DNA of 35,950 nt from Paracoccaceae bacterium (GTDB lineage: Bacteria > Pseudomonadota > Alphaproteobacteria > Rhodobacterales > Rhodobacteraceae), in NCBI GenBank assembly GCA_029862205.1, contig JAOTXT010000046.1, forward strand, positions 1 to 35,950. The letters run 5' to 3'. This document shows, piece by piece, positions 1-8,945 of the stretch (the first letter of the stretch is position 1; each line of letters opens with the position of its first letter). Both the position numbers and the translations under genes were made by a program. A model generated the notes under the pieces. That model saw nothing but the letters and a program-made list of their open reading frames with translations, was not told where the DNA came from and made no database searches.

Positions 1-121
1 CAACCTGGAAGGGGCCCAAGCGCAGGCCTATCGCGACTGGGCGGGCCCGGGCATCTTCCGGTTCTCGGTTGGGCTTGAAGACGCGGATGACTTGATCCGC
101 GATCTCGACGCCGTGCTCTGA
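1..121 (+). CDS. PLP-dependent trans-sulfuration family enzyme, C-terminal end (partial)
   Basis: Only the last 39 codons are present, read in frame from base 2 to the TGA at 119-121. The end contains 'IFRFSVGLEDADDLIRDL', the characteristic C-terminus of the Cys/Met-metabolism PLP family (cystathionine gamma-synthase, O-succinylhomoserine sulfhydrylase, methionine gamma-lyase). These enzymes use pyridoxal phosphate for beta/gamma replacement or elimination on sulfur amino acids. The catalytic lysine lies outside the window, so the exact reaction cannot be told. The family call is fairly secure and the member is not. Confidence 0.75.
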   Translation, partial: NLEGAQAQAYRDWAGPGIFRFSVGLEDADDLIRDLDAVL

Positions 122-176
122 GGCCTCTTGCGGCAGGGGCTGCCAGGCCCTATCCTTGTCCCCAGAGACGTTGCCG

Positions 177-197
177 CCGCGCCTTAAAGGGGCGCGG
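177..197 (+). terminator. Probable rho-independent terminator before greA
   Basis: A perfect 7-bp GC stem (CCGCGCC at 177-183, GGCGCGG at 191-197) closes a 7-base TTAAAGG loop. It is followed after a few bases by a T-rich stretch (TGATGTCTTTTATT, 198-211). It lies 56 bases after the stop of the upstream gene and 43 before greA, so it can end upstream transcription or attenuate read-through into greA. The T-run does not start directly at the stem, which lowers confidence. Confidence 0.45.
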
Positions 198-239
198 TGA
201 TGTCTTTTATTGGTGCTTCGCAAATCACGGGGTGGGCCG

Positions 240-713
240 ATGGAAAAGGTTCCGATCACCAAGGCCGGCTATGACGCGCTGAATGCCGAACTGAAGACCA
301 TGAAGGACGTGGAACGCCCGGGGATCATCAAGGCGATCTCGGAGGCGCGCGAGCATGGGGACCTGTCCGAGAACGCGGAATACCACTCGGCCAAGGAGCG
401 TCAGGGTTTCATCGAGGGCCGGATCAAGGAACTCGAATCGATCATCAGCCGTGCGGATGTGATCGAGCCCGGGAAGATGACAGGCGACACGATCAAGTTC
501 GGCGCAACCGTCGAACTGGTCGACGAGGAGACCGACGAAGAGCGCAGTTATCAGATCGTCGGCGAGCCGGAGGCGGATATTGCCAACGGCAAGCTGAACA
601 TGCGCTCGCCGTTGGCGCGCGCGCTGATCGGCAAGGAAGAAGGGGACTCGGTCGAGGTGGTGACGCCCGGCGGCACCCGCTCCTACGAGGTGCTCTCGAT
701 CCGTTACGTGTGA
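240..713 (+). CDS. greA: Transcription elongation factor GreA
   Basis: 157 residues, the normal GreA length. GreA binds the secondary channel of RNA polymerase and stimulates cleavage of backtracked transcripts. The N-terminal coiled coil (about residues 1-75) begins '[18 protein letters not shown]' and carries the conserved '[17 protein letters not shown]' segment with the acidic tip residues. The C-terminal FKBP-like domain follows ('[18 protein letters not shown]'). An in-frame GTG lies 30 bases upstream, but the ATG at 240 is preceded by a G-rich ribosome site (GGGGTGGG, 229-236) and matches the family N-terminus. Its stop is convergent with the MFS gene, with only a short palindrome between them. 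Confidence 0.97.
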   Translation: MEKVPITKAGYDALNAELKTMKDVERPGIIKAISEAREHGDLSENAEYHSAKERQGFIEGRIKELESIISRADVIEPGKMTGDTIKFGATVELVDEETDEERSYQIVGEPEADIANGKLNMRSPLARALIGKEEGDSVEVVTPGGTRSYEVLSIRYV

Positions 714-715
714 TT

Positions 716-735
716 GGCGGGCAAACTTGTCCGCC
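716..735. repeat. Stop-abutting GGCGG palindrome, copy 1
   Basis: GGCGGGCAAACTTGTCCGCC fills the 22-base gap between the convergent stops of greA (711-713) and the MFS transporter (736-738). It can pair over 8 bp with one G-T wobble. Read on the minus strand, the transporter's TGA runs straight into GGCGGACAAG. Copies at 26130, 29171 and 33253 share this arrangement, and the 29171 copy differs at one base. It may act as a bidirectional terminator, although there is no T-run. Confidence 0.7.
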
Positions 736-1923
736 TCATGGGGCACTCGAAATTTCCCGCCCATCCCAGACCGCCGCAAGCCTGAAAGAGGCGGCGACAG
801 CGGCAGCCGACATTCCAGCCGCCAGCCAATAAGCCGATGCCGGCCCCGCGGCAGCGCTGATCGCGCCCGCCGCCAGTGTCGCGAGCGCGATCGCCGTGCC
901 ACCCATGCCGCCGCCATAAATGCCCTGAGCACTGGCTTGCAGGCGCGGCGGAATCGCTGCCGCGACGAAGGCCATGGCGCCCAGATGCGCGAGCCCGAAG
1001 GTGAACGCGTGCAGCGCCTGGACCGGCCAGAGCGCGGCCAGACCGGGCTCGAGGCTCATCACCGCCCAGCGCATAATCCCGGCCAGCCCCGCCAGCCCCA
1101 GCGCCCGCGCGGGCCCAAGCCGCGCGACCAGATGCCGGCCCGGCCCCAGCATCAGCAAGATCTCGGCCGCGACGCCGACGGCCCAAAGCGCCCCGATCAC
1201 AGCTGGATCGATCCCCTGGGCCGTCCAGTTCAGCGTGGCATAGACGTAGTAGACCGCATGGCTCGCCTGACCGATGCTGGCGGCAAGCGCAAACGTCAGG
1301 AAAACGGGCTTACCGAGCAGCCCCACCGCCTCGCGGAGCCGCGACTGGTCGAGCATCCCCGGAGGGGCGCCGCCACCCGGATGGACCAAGCCAAGGGCCG
1401 CGACCCCCAGGAAGTTGAGCGCCACGGCCCAAACCACGACGCCCGGCCCGGCAATCGAGATCAACGCGCCCAATCCCAAGTTCATTGCCAGGAATGCCAG
1501 CGATCCGGCGGCCCTCGCATGGGCGTAGGCAAAACCGTGGCGCGTTGCCGCGCGCACACCCAGCGCCTCGCCCAGCGGGATCATCGGCGAGGCGGCGACG
1601 GCGGTGAACAGCGTTGCCAATAACAGCACGGACCTGCTCTCGATCGCCAGGTGCGCAATGAAGGCCATCGCGGCCAGCAGCGCCATCGCCGCGATAACGA
1701 TCCGCCGGGCCGCGAACCGGTCGGCCAGCGCAGGCAGCGTCACCGAGCCGATCACGCGCACGATCAGGGCCAGGCCCAAATAGGTCGCGATCTCGGCCTC
1801 GCTGAGCCCCCAATCAGCCAGCCAGACCGGCCAATAGGGCAAATGCGCGCCGAAGGCGAAGAAAAGCGCCCCATACCAGGCGCAGGTCAACCGGCCCTCG
1901 CGCGTGGCGAGGACGGAGGTCAT
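736..1923 (-). CDS. MFS transporter
   Basis: 395 residues, strongly hydrophobic, with about twelve predicted membrane segments, consistent with an inner-membrane major facilitator. The N-terminus 'RLTCAWYGALFFAFGAHLPYWPVWL' resembles the HcaT / MFS_1-like group (phenylpropionate-permease-like), whose substrates are mostly unknown. Its ATG overlaps the moeA stop in an ATGA, so it is the last gene of the molybdenum-cofactor operon. That suggests co-regulation but does not identify the substrate. The family call is good and the function is unknown. Confidence 0.88.
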   Translation of the reverse strand: MTSVLATREGRLTCAWYGALFFAFGAHLPYWPVWLADWGLSEAEIATYLGLALIVRVIGSVTLPALADRFAARRIVIAAMALLAAMAFIAHLAIESRSVLLLATLFTAVAASPMIPLGEALGVRAATRHGFAYAHARAAGSLAFLAMNLGLGALISIAGPGVVVWAVALNFLGVAALGLVHPGGGAPPGMLDQSRLREAVGLLGKPVFLTFALAASIGQASHAVYYVYATLNWTAQGIDPAVIGALWAVGVAAEILLMLGPGRHLVARLGPARALGLAGLAGIMRWAVMSLEPGLAALWPVQALHAFTFGLAHLGAMAFVAAAIPPRLQASAQGIYGGGMGGTAIALATLAAGAISAAAGPASAYWLAAGMSAAAVAASFRLAAVWDGREISSAP

Positions 1924-3182
1924 GGACCAATGCCGAAGCTTGTGTAGGGCAGATATCTAACTGGATCACCCGGCCGGATGTCCAATGCACCGTCGGGCAA
2001 CTCGACCAAACCGTCCGACCAGGACAATCCGCCGATCAGGCCGGATCCTTCGGAACGGAAGACCTCTGCCGCGCCATTTCCGTCGAGGCGCGCGCGCAGA
2101 TATTCGCGCCGGCCGGGCTTCTTCGATTTCTCGAAGGCGGCCGGAACGGTGAAGGCCTGCGGCTCGCGCCACCCGGCGCCCGCCATCGCGCCAAGCGCGG
2201 GCCGCGCAAAGACCAAGAAACAGACGAAGGCGGCGACCGGATTGCCCGGCAGGCCGAAGACCGGCACGCCGTTCCAGAAGCCCAGCGCCAGCGGCCGGCC
2301 GGGCTTCACCGCGATCCGCCAGGTGACCATGTCGCCCGCCCCGGTCAGAAGCCGCGACAGGTGATCCTCGTCGCCCGACGAGGCGCCGCCCGAGGTCAGG
2401 ATCGCATCGGCCTCGGCAGCGCCTCGATCAAGCGCGCTTGCGATGGCGTTGGCGGCGTCCGGCATCGCGCCCAGATCCGCGATTTCATAGCCCTGGGCGG
2501 CGGCGAGCGCGGACAGCATCGGGCGGTTCGCGTCAAAGATGCCTGGCATCGCTGGGTCGGCACCCGGCTGGATCAGCTCGTCGCCAGTCGAGAGCACCGC
2601 AACCCGAAGGCGTTTTCGAACCGGCAGGTCGGTGATGCCCACGGCCGCCGCCCGGGCCAGATCGGCCGGGGTCAACACGCGCCCCACCGGCAGGACCTCG
2701 GCGCCGGTTTCGGCATCCTCGCCCGCCTTGCGGGCATTCGCACCCTGTTTCCTCGGCGCCCGGAAGCGAACGCGGCCGTCCGAGGCTTCCGCATCCTCCT
2801 GCAAGACCACGGTATCGGCTCCATCCGGCATCTCCGCCCCGGTCAGAATCCGGATCGCCGCGCCCTCTGGCACCGTACCGGTGAACGCGTGCCCGGCGGC
2901 GGCACGGCCCTCGATCAAGATCAGGTCGCCCGTCTCCCCGCCTGCCAGCGAGGACCAGGCAAAGGCATAGCCGTCGATCGCGGAGTTGGCATGGGGCGGA
3001 TTCGTGCGCTGGGCGGTCAGAGGCTCGGCAAGGACGCGCCCGGCGCCCTCGGCGAGCGCGATTGTCTCGGTGGCGGTGACACAGGTCAGCTTGGCGCGCA
3101 GCAGGTCCAAAGCCTCGTCCACTGGGGTCCAGTCGACCCCAGGCGGCAGCGCGAAGCAATCGTCGGGCAGGCGGTCAGGCAT
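1920..3182 (-). CDS. moeA: Molybdopterin molybdotransferase MoeA
   Basis: 420 residues. MoeA inserts molybdate into adenylylated molybdopterin to form molybdenum cofactor in the cytosol. Family signatures are visible in order: 'RTNPPHANSAIDGYAFA' near residue 60, the MoCF-binding 'ILTSGGASSGDEDHLSRL' near 265, 'KPGRPLALG' near 295 and 'FGLPGNPVAAFVCF' near 310, then the C-terminal beta-barrel domain IV. It lies 18 bases downstream of mobB and overlaps the following MFS gene by 4 bases. The neighbours (mobA, mobB, fdhD) fit a bis-MGD maturation operon. Confidence 0.96.
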   Translation of the reverse strand: MPDRLPDDCFALPPGVDWTPVDEALDLLRAKLTCVTATETIALAEGAGRVLAEPLTAQRTNPPHANSAIDGYAFAWSSLAGGETGDLILIEGRAAAGHAFTGTVPEGAAIRILTGAEMPDGADTVVLQEDAEASDGRVRFRAPRKQGANARKAGEDAETGAEVLPVGRVLTPADLARAAAVGITDLPVRKRLRVAVLSTGDELIQPGADPAMPGIFDANRPMLSALAAAQGYEIADLGAMPDAANAIASALDRGAAEADAILTSGGASSGDEDHLSRLLTGAGDMVTWRIAVKPGRPLALGFWNGVPVFGLPGNPVAAFVCFLVFARPALGAMAGAGWREPQAFTVPAAFEKSKKPGRREYLRARLDGNGAAEVFRSEGSGLIGGLSWSDGLVELPDGALDIRPGDPVRYLPYTSFGIGP

Positions 3183-3200
3183 CGGGCATGGACGCTCTGG

Positions 3201-3713
3201 TCACGCGCTCTTCCTCAGTTCCAGACCCAGGTCGGAGAGCAGGAAATCGGCGATCCCCGGGATGTCGTCCAGATCGATTACCTTCTGCGTCACACTGCCG
3301 GGGGTATCCTTGGTCGCGATCGCGCGCACGGTCGGGTCGTCGTGGGCGATCAGCGGCTGGCCGGTCTCGGCCCGCCAGGCCTCGATCTTGGGATGGTCGT
3401 CACGCTTGTAGCCCTCGACGATGACCAGATCGACCGGGGCGAGATGGCCCAGAAGCTCGGACAAAGGCGCCTCGGGGGCGCCCTTCAATTCGGTCATGAC
3501 CGCCCAGCGCGACGACGAGGCCAGGATCACTTGGCGTGCGCCCGCCTGGCGGTGGCGCCAGCTGTCCTTGCCCTTCTGATCCACGTCCACCTTGTGGTGG
3601 GTGTGTTTGACGGTCGAGACGGTGAAGCCGCGCCCGGCGATCTCGGCCACCAGGCGCTCGACCAGCGTGGTTTTCCCCGCGTTCTTCCATCCGACTACGC
3701 CATACACATTCAT
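3201..3713 (-). CDS. mobB: Molybdopterin-guanine dinucleotide biosynthesis protein B
   Basis: 170 residues. MobB is a GTP-binding accessory protein that supports MobA in attaching GMP to molybdenum cofactor. The P-loop 'GWKNAGKTT' is at residues 8-16, directly after the initiating 'MNVYGVV', followed by 'VSTVKHTHHKVDVDQKGKDS', a MobB hallmark. 'DLVIVEGYK' supplies the later nucleotide-site segment. The start lies 13 bases after the mobA stop, and moeA follows after 18 bases. Length is normal and no key residue is missing. Confidence 0.95.
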   Translation of the reverse strand: MNVYGVVGWKNAGKTTLVERLVAEIAGRGFTVSTVKHTHHKVDVDQKGKDSWRHRQAGARQVILASSSRWAVMTELKGAPEAPLSELLGHLAPVDLVIVEGYKRDDHPKIEAWRAETGQPLIAHDDPTVRAIATKDTPGSVTQKVIDLDDIPGIADFLLSDLGLELRKSA

Positions 3714-3726
3714 GCGCTATAAACCT

Positions 3727-4347
3727 TCATGCCTGCTCCTTCAGGATGCGCTCGGCCTCGACGATATCCTCGGGCGTGTTGACGTTGAAGAAGGGAAACT
3801 TCTCGCCCTCCTCGAAGATCGCCCGCGCGCAGCCATGGCGCGAAGTCCAGACGATGACCTTGCGCATGTGGCCGACGGTCAGCGCCTCTTCCAGGTTGTC
3901 TGCCAGGTCCACGGGCCAGAGGCCGAAGGTCGGATGTTCGGTCAGCCCGCGCTTCGGATCCTGGGTCGCGGCCATGGCGATTGGCTGGCCCTCTGTCTCG
4001 ATCGCCCGCGTGAGCGCCGCCACCAGGTTCTCAGGAAAGAACGGCGTGTCCCCGGCGGCGCTGGCCACATGGGTATAGCCGCGTGTCGCGGCCCAGCGCA
4101 TCCCGGCCAGGACGCCTGCCAGCGGCCCCGCAAACCCCTCGACAGTGTCCGCCACGATGGGCAACCCGAACTCCGCGAACCGCGCCGGATCGCCGTTCAC
4201 GTTCAGCACGATCTCGTCGACCTGAGGCGCCAGGCGCTCGATGACCCGCGCCAGAAGAGAGCGCCCACCGACGTCCAACAGCGCCTTGTCGCCCCCGCCC
4301 ATGCGCCGCGCGAGCCCGCCGGCCAGGATGACGCCTACGGTTTTCAT
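3727..4347 (-). CDS. mobA: Molybdenum cofactor guanylyltransferase MobA
   Basis: 206 residues. MobA transfers GMP from GTP to molybdopterin to make the guanine dinucleotide form used by DMSO-reductase-family enzymes. The nucleotidyltransferase motif is at the N-terminus ('LAGGLARRMGGGDKALLDVGG', LAGG near residue 9), and 'LNVNGDPARF' and 'SAAGDTPFFP' give the metal-site aspartate region. The 4-base ATGA overlap with fdhD upstream shows translational coupling. Confidence 0.96.
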   Translation of the reverse strand: MKTVGVILAGGLARRMGGGDKALLDVGGRSLLARVIERLAPQVDEIVLNVNGDPARFAEFGLPIVADTVEGFAGPLAGVLAGMRWAATRGYTHVASAAGDTPFFPENLVAALTRAIETEGQPIAMAATQDPKRGLTEHPTFGLWPVDLADNLEEALTVGHMRKVIVWTSRHGCARAIFEEGEKFPFFNVNTPEDIVEAERILKEQA

Positions 4348-5213
4348 GCGCCCTCCGCCCCCTTCCGCTGATGCTTCCGATCCTCCTCGACCACGGCCTT
4401 GGGATCGGCGTCAAAGACCAGGCGTTCGGCCCCACTCAGACAGTGGAACCTCTGCCCGCGCATCCGGCCGATCAGGGTTAGGCCGACCTGCTGGGCCAAT
4501 TCGACGCCCCAGGCCGTGAAGCCCGAGCGCGAGGCCAGGATCGGAATACCCATCAGCGCGGTTTTGATCACCATCTCCGAGGTCAGCCGCCCGGTTGTGT
4601 AGAGGATCTTGTCCGCCCCGCCCACGCCCTCGCGCAGCATCCAGCCGGCGATCTTGTCGACCGCGTTGTGGCGGCCAACGTCCTCCATGAAGACCAGCGG
4701 CCTGTCCTGGTGGCAGAGCACGGTCCCGTGAATTGCACCCGCCTCCAGATAAAGGCTAGGTGCGGTATTGATCTTCTTCGCCAACGCATAGAGCCAGGAG
4801 GTGCGCAACTCGGCTTGCGGCAGTTTCACCCCGTCCAACTGCTCCATCACGTCACCGAAGACCGTGCCGACGGCGCAGCCCGAGGTCCGGGTCTTCTTCT
4901 TCAGCTTTTCCTCGTAGTCGGTCTGGCGCCGCGTGCGCACGACCACGACCTCGAGGTCTTCGTCATAGTCCACGCCAGTAATCACGTCGTCGCGCTGCAG
5001 CATCCCCTGGTTCAACAGATACCCGACCGCCAGGTATTCCGGATAGTCGCCGATGGTCATCGCGGTGACGATTTCCTGCGAATTCAGGTAGATCGTCAGC
5101 GCCCGCTCCTCGACCACGCGGATTGCGGCCTCCGCCCCGGCCTGGTCGATGCCAGTCACCGGCCGGGTGAGGCGCGGATCGTCAGGATCGGGCGAGATCA
5201 GGAGTTCGCTCAC
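4344..5213 (-). CDS. fdhD: Formate dehydrogenase accessory sulfurtransferase FdhD
   Basis: 289 residues from the GTG at 5213. I chose this start because it overlaps the upstream stop in a GTGA and gives the expected N-terminus 'MSELLISP'; the open frame continues 42 codons upstream into the neighbour with no family similarity. FdhD moves sulfur from IscS to the molybdenum cofactor and is needed for formate dehydrogenase activity. Visible are 'YLAVGYLLNQGM' and 'EDVGRHNAVDKIAGW'. The loop that is CxxC in E. coli reads 'SGCAVGT', with one cysteine (residue 113). No formate dehydrogenase gene lies in the window, so the client enzyme is elsewhere. Confidence 0.95.
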   Translation of the reverse strand: MSELLISPDPDDPRLTRPVTGIDQAGAEAAIRVVEERALTIYLNSQEIVTAMTIGDYPEYLAVGYLLNQGMLQRDDVITGVDYDEDLEVVVVRTRRQTDYEEKLKKKTRTSGCAVGTVFGDVMEQLDGVKLPQAELRTSWLYALAKKINTAPSLYLEAGAIHGTVLCHQDRPLVFMEDVGRHNAVDKIAGWMLREGVGGADKILYTTGRLTSEMVIKTALMGIPILASRSGFTAWGVELAQQVGLTLIGRMRGQRFHCLSGAERLVFDADPKAVVEEDRKHQRKGAEGA

Positions 5214-5866
5214 GGGGCACTCTCCTCGGCAAAGCTGCCAGCGGACAGGAACCGGGAAACAAGGCCCGCCGTCAGGGCACTGGCGGGCAGAAAGGTATGG
5301 AACACCGGCGCCGCCGCCCGCGCGCCCGCGCCCGCCCATGCCGAGCGCACGGTCACCAGCCCGTCATTCGGTCCACGTAGCCCAAATCGCCGGCTCAGCC
5401 AGCCAGGGGCACGCGTCCCGGCGATCGAGCCGACCGAGGCAATACGCGCCGCCCGTGGCTTGAATGCCGCAACCTGACCGACCACCGGCCCCAGAATCCA
5501 GCGGGCGAGCGCCCAGGGCGCGAGCCTGCGGGCCACCTCGGTGCCGCCGTTCGGCGTGCCCATCTGCACCACTCGATGCACATTCAACTCGGGGCGGTGC
5601 TGGACGAGGTGCCGCGCGATCAGCCCGCCCAGCGAATGGCCGACCAGATTGACGCTCCGCCACCCGCCCGCCCGCGCGCGATCCGTAACCTGGTCGGCGA
5701 CCCGGTCGGCGGATGCCTCGATCGACAGCCAGAGCGACGGATAAGACGCAACAGAGACCGGCCAACCGGCAGCGCGCAACCGGCGCGCCATCGGCCACAT
5801 CGAGAAACGCGTGCGTCCCAATCCGTGGATCAGGACGACGCCTTCGGTTTCAAATTCAGCCGCCAT
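5210..5866 (-). CDS. Alpha/beta-hydrolase (lipase-like)
   Basis: 218 residues. The N-terminus has the strand-then-'HGLG' oxyanion region (residues 14-17), and the nucleophile elbow is 'VGHSLGG' with the serine at about 78, as in bacterial lipases and PGAP1-like hydrolases. 'VVQMGTPNGGTEVARRL' and 'GPNDGLVTVRSAW' are typical of triacylglycerol-lipase relatives, the latter carrying the likely catalytic Asp. It has no signal peptide. Its stop overlaps the fdhD GTG, making it the first gene of the moco operon, although its substrate and any link to cofactor biology are unknown. Confidence 0.85.
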   Translation of the reverse strand: MAAEFETEGVVLIHGLGRTRFSMWPMARRLRAAGWPVSVASYPSLWLSIEASADRVADQVTDRARAGGWRSVNLVGHSLGGLIARHLVQHRPELNVHRVVQMGTPNGGTEVARRLAPWALARWILGPVVGQVAAFKPRAARIASVGSIAGTRAPGWLSRRFGLRGPNDGLVTVRSAWAGAGARAAAPVFHTFLPASALTAGLVSRFLSAGSFAEESAP

Positions 5867-5920
5867 GGGGCAGACAATGCGCGCCGGCCCCTTAAGGTCA
5901 AGCCTTTGCGGCTCAAGTGT

Positions 5921-6346
5921 TTAGGATTGCTTGGCCAGCAAGTCCCGAATCTCTCCAAGCAGAACCTCGGATTTCGGCGGCTCCGGCGGGGTCTCCGGCT
6001 CGGGCTCGGCCTCCTGTTCGCGCTTCATCTGGTTGACGCCTTTGATTACCATGAACAGCACCCAGGCGACGATAATGAACGCGATGATCGCATTGATGAA
6101 CAGGCCATAGTTAATTGTCGGCGCGCCTGCCTCCTGCGCCGCGGCAAGGCTCTCGAACTCGCCATCGCCGAGATTGACGAACAGATTAGAGAAGTCCACT
6201 CCGCCGGTGATAACGCCGATGATCGGGTTGACGATATCCTTGACGAAACTGGTGACGATCGAGGTGAAAGCGGCGCCGATGACGATGCCGACGCCCATGT
6301 CGACAACGTTGCCCTTGACGGCAAACTCCTTGAACTCCTTGAGCAT
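5921..6346 (-). CDS. mscL: Large-conductance mechanosensitive channel MscL
   Basis: 141 residues from the ATG at 6346, preceded by a good GGGGAAG ribosome site. An in-frame ATG six codons upstream has a weaker site and adds 'MEKGKT'. MscL is a homopentameric inner-membrane pore that opens under tension in osmotic downshock. The N-terminal amphipathic helix and TM1 read '[20 protein letters not shown]', TM2 is '[20 protein letters not shown]', and the C-terminal cytoplasmic helix ends in a charged Glu/Pro-rich stretch before 'LLGEIRDLL'. It appears to be a stand-alone gene between the moco operon and pheT. Confidence 0.96.
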   Translation of the reverse strand: MLKEFKEFAVKGNVVDMGVGIVIGAAFTSIVTSFVKDIVNPIIGVITGGVDFSNLFVNLGDGEFESLAAAQEAGAPTINYGLFINAIIAFIIVAWVLFMVIKGVNQMKREQEAEPEPETPPEPPKSEVLLGEIRDLLAKQS

Positions 6347-6407
6347 GGTCTTCCCCTTTTCCATCTCGTTATAGTTGCAAAAAACAACCGCGCGGGCTCT
6401 TCGGCAA

Positions 6408-6436
6408 GAAAAATGACCAAAATCAGGTCATTTCTC
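6408..6436 (-). terminator. Rho-independent terminator of pheT
   Basis: AAATGACC (6411-6418) pairs with GGTCATTT (6426-6433) around a 7-base loop, and the stem extends with one mismatch on both sides. On the minus strand the hairpin is followed by TTTTTCTTG. It sits 17 bases past the pheT stop and before mscL, so it should end pheT transcription. Confidence 0.75.
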
Positions 6437-6452
6437 GGCTTTCAGAGGACTT

Positions 6453-8945
6453 TTAGCCACGCAAGGTGCCGCCAGTCACCTTGGTGACTGCCTCGACGAT
6501 CCGCCCGCCGACCGCCTCGATTTCGGCCTCGGTCAGCGTCCGGTCGTCCGGTTGCAGCCGCACCGAGATGGCGACCGACTTCTTGCCCACACCGAACTGC
6601 TCGGCGGCGCGGGGGCCTTCGAATACGTCGAACACCGTAACTTGGTCGATCAGCTTCTTGTCGGCGCCTTGGGCCGCGCGCAGCATTGCCGCCGCCTCGA
6701 CCCGCTGCTCGACGACAAAGGCGAAATCGCGCTCGACCGCCTGGAAATCCGAGGCCGCGAGCGCCGCGCGCGCGGTCGACTTGGCCTTGCGCGCCGGCAG
6801 GCTCTCCGGCGCCAGCGTCACCGCGACGGCCGGGCCCTTCAGGTCCAGAGCGCGCAATACCCGCGGGTGCAGCTCACCGAAGACGGCCAGGGTCGTCTTC
6901 GGCCCCAGCGTCAGCGCGGCGGCGCGGTCCGGGTGGAACCAATCGGGCACGTCGCGCACCGCGGTCAACTTGGCCACAGGTGCGCCCAGCGCCGCCAGCA
7001 CCGCCTCGGCATCCGCCTTGGCATCGTAGAGATCGACCGGCCGGCGTTCGCCCGACCAGTCGCGCGGCGCGGTGGCGCCCACTCGGATGGCCGCCGCCTG
7101 CATGGATTGCTCGCCCGGTTCGCCGCCATGGAAGACGGGACCGACCTCGAATAACCCCAAATCAGTGAAGCCCCGCGCCTGGTTGCGCGCCGCCGCGGCC
7201 AAGAGACCTGGCAGCAGCGAAGGCCGCATGTCGGACATCTCGCTGGAGATCGGGTTCTCCAGCTTCAACGCACCACCGCCGCCGCCGAAGAGCGCGGCCT
7301 CGGTTTCCGAGACGAAGGAATAGCTGACGATCTCGTTCAGCCCCAACGCGGCGAGCTGGCGCCGGATCACGCTCTCGCGCTTTTGCATCGGCGTCAGCGT
7401 CTTGGCCGTCACCCCGGTCTTCGGCCGGGGCAGCGGCTCGGATTGCAGCTTGGTCAGCGAAGCGACCCGGGCGATCTCCTCGACAAGATCCGCCTCGCCC
7501 TGGATGTCGGGACGCCAGGCCGGTGGCGAGACGGCCAACAGGTCAGACGACATTTCGGGCACCGCGCCCATGCTCAATGTGGCCGCCGCGGCCAGCGCAT
7601 CGATTTGGTCCGAAACCTCAAAGCCCAGATCACCCAGGATCCGCACCTGCTCGTCGCGCGCGATCTCCATCCCCACCAAGCTCACCACCCGGGCCGGGTT
7701 CAGCGCATAAGTCCTTGCCGTGTCGGGAATTTCACCAGCAATCACCGGCTCGGACGCTTCGCCGCCGCAAAGGTCCAGGATCATCTTGGCCGCCAATTCG
7801 ATGCCGGCCGGCGTGAAAGCAGGATCGACCCCGCGCTCGAACCGGTAGCGGGCGTCCGAATTGATCCTAAGCTTGCGCCCGGTGGCGGCGGTGCGGACAG
7901 GATCAAACAGCGCCGCCTCGACGAAGACGTTGACGGTCGCATCGGTGCAGCCGGATCGGAGCCCGCCCATGACGCCGCCGATCGCCTCCGCGCCCGCATC
8001 GTCGCAGATCATCGTCATCTCGCCGTCAAGCTCATAGGTCTCATCATCGAGCGCCACAATCGTCTCGCCCTGGCGCGCAAGCCGCACATGGATATCGCCG
8101 GTGACCTTGTCCGCGTCGAACACGTGCAGCGGCCGGCCCCGGTCATAGGTGATGTAGTTGGTGATATCGACCAAGGCCGAGATCGGCCGCAGCCCGATCG
8201 CCCGGAGGCGCCGATGCAGCCAGGCAGGTGACGGGCCATTGGTGACGCCGCGGAAATACCGCCCGACGAAAAGCGGGCAAGCCTGATCCACCACATCCTC
8301 CTTCAGGGTGACCTTTATCGGGCTCTCGAAGGCGCCCGGGATCGGTTCGATCGCCGGCGTGATCAACTTGCCCAATCCCCGCGCCGCCAGATCGCGGGCG
8401 ATGCCGCCGATCCCCAGCGCGTCCGGCCGGTTCGGGGTGATCGCGATCTCGACCATCGGATCGTCGAGACCCGCATAGTCAATAAAGCGCGCACCCATGG
8501 GCGCGTCCTCCGGCAGCTCGATGATCCCTTGATGATCGTCCGAAATCATCAGCTCGCGCTCCGAGCACAGCATCCCGTTCGACTCGACGCCCCGGATCAC
8601 ACCGGGCTTCAGGTCGATCCCGGTGCCGGGAATGTGCATTCCCGGCGCCGCGAAGACGCCGACCAGCCCGGTACGTGCATTCGGCGCGCCGCAAACGACC
8701 TGGACTTCCTCGGACGGGCCGTCAGGTCCCTTCGTCCACGCCTCGACCCGGCAAAGCTTCAGCTTGTCCGCGTCCGGATGCTGGGCCGCCTCGATCACCC
8801 GGCAGATCGTGAACCCGCCAAGCCGCTCGGCCGGGTCCTCGATGCCCTCGACCTCGAGCCCCAGATCGGTCAGCGCCTCGGCGATCTCGCCGATGGAGGC
8901 CTCGGTCTCCAGATGGTCCTTGAGCCAAGAAAGTGTGAATTTCAT
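6453..8945 (-). CDS. pheT: Phenylalanyl-tRNA synthetase beta subunit
   Basis: 830 residues from the ATG at 8945 ('MKFTLSWLKDHLETEASI'), the family start; an in-frame start 11 codons upstream is not needed. The beta subunit of the alpha2beta2 enzyme recognises tRNA-Phe and edits misacylated Tyr-tRNA. Domains in order are the N-terminal core, the EMAP-like tRNA-binding fold ('HPDADKLKLCRVE', 'CGAPNARTG'), the B3/B4 editing domain ('VDITNYITYDRGRPLHVFDADK'), B5 ('DLGFEVS', 'WRPDIQGEADLVEEIAR'), the catalytic-like core ('PISSEMSDMRPSLLPGLL') and the C-terminal FDX-ACB domain ('AVERDFAFVVEQ'). It is not adjacent to pheS here. Confidence 0.96.
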   Translation of the reverse strand: MKFTLSWLKDHLETEASIGEIAEALTDLGLEVEGIEDPAERLGGFTICRVIEAAQHPDADKLKLCRVEAWTKGPDGPSEEVQVVCGAPNARTGLVGVFAAPGMHIPGTGIDLKPGVIRGVESNGMLCSERELMISDDHQGIIELPEDAPMGARFIDYAGLDDPMVEIAITPNRPDALGIGGIARDLAARGLGKLITPAIEPIPGAFESPIKVTLKEDVVDQACPLFVGRYFRGVTNGPSPAWLHRRLRAIGLRPISALVDITNYITYDRGRPLHVFDADKVTGDIHVRLARQGETIVALDDETYELDGEMTMICDDAGAEAIGGVMGGLRSGCTDATVNVFVEAALFDPVRTAATGRKLRINSDARYRFERGVDPAFTPAGIELAAKMILDLCGGEASEPVIAGEIPDTARTYALNPARVVSLVGMEIARDEQVRILGDLGFEVSDQIDALAAAATLSMGAVPEMSSDLLAVSPPAWRPDIQGEADLVEEIARVASLTKLQSEPLPRPKTGVTAKTLTPMQKRESVIRRQLAALGLNEIVSYSFVSETEAALFGGGGGALKLENPISSEMSDMRPSLLPGLLAAAARNQARGFTDLGLFEVGPVFHGGEPGEQSMQAAAIRVGATAPRDWSGERRPVDLYDAKADAEAVLAALGAPVAKLTAVRDVPDWFHPDRAAALTLGPKTTLAVFGELHPRVLRALDLKGPAVAVTLAPESLPARKAKSTARAALAASDFQAVERDFAFVVEQRVEAAAMLRAAQGADKKLIDQVTVFDVFEGPRAAEQFGVGKKSVAISVRLQPDDRTLTEAEIEAVGGRIVEAVTKVTGGTLRG

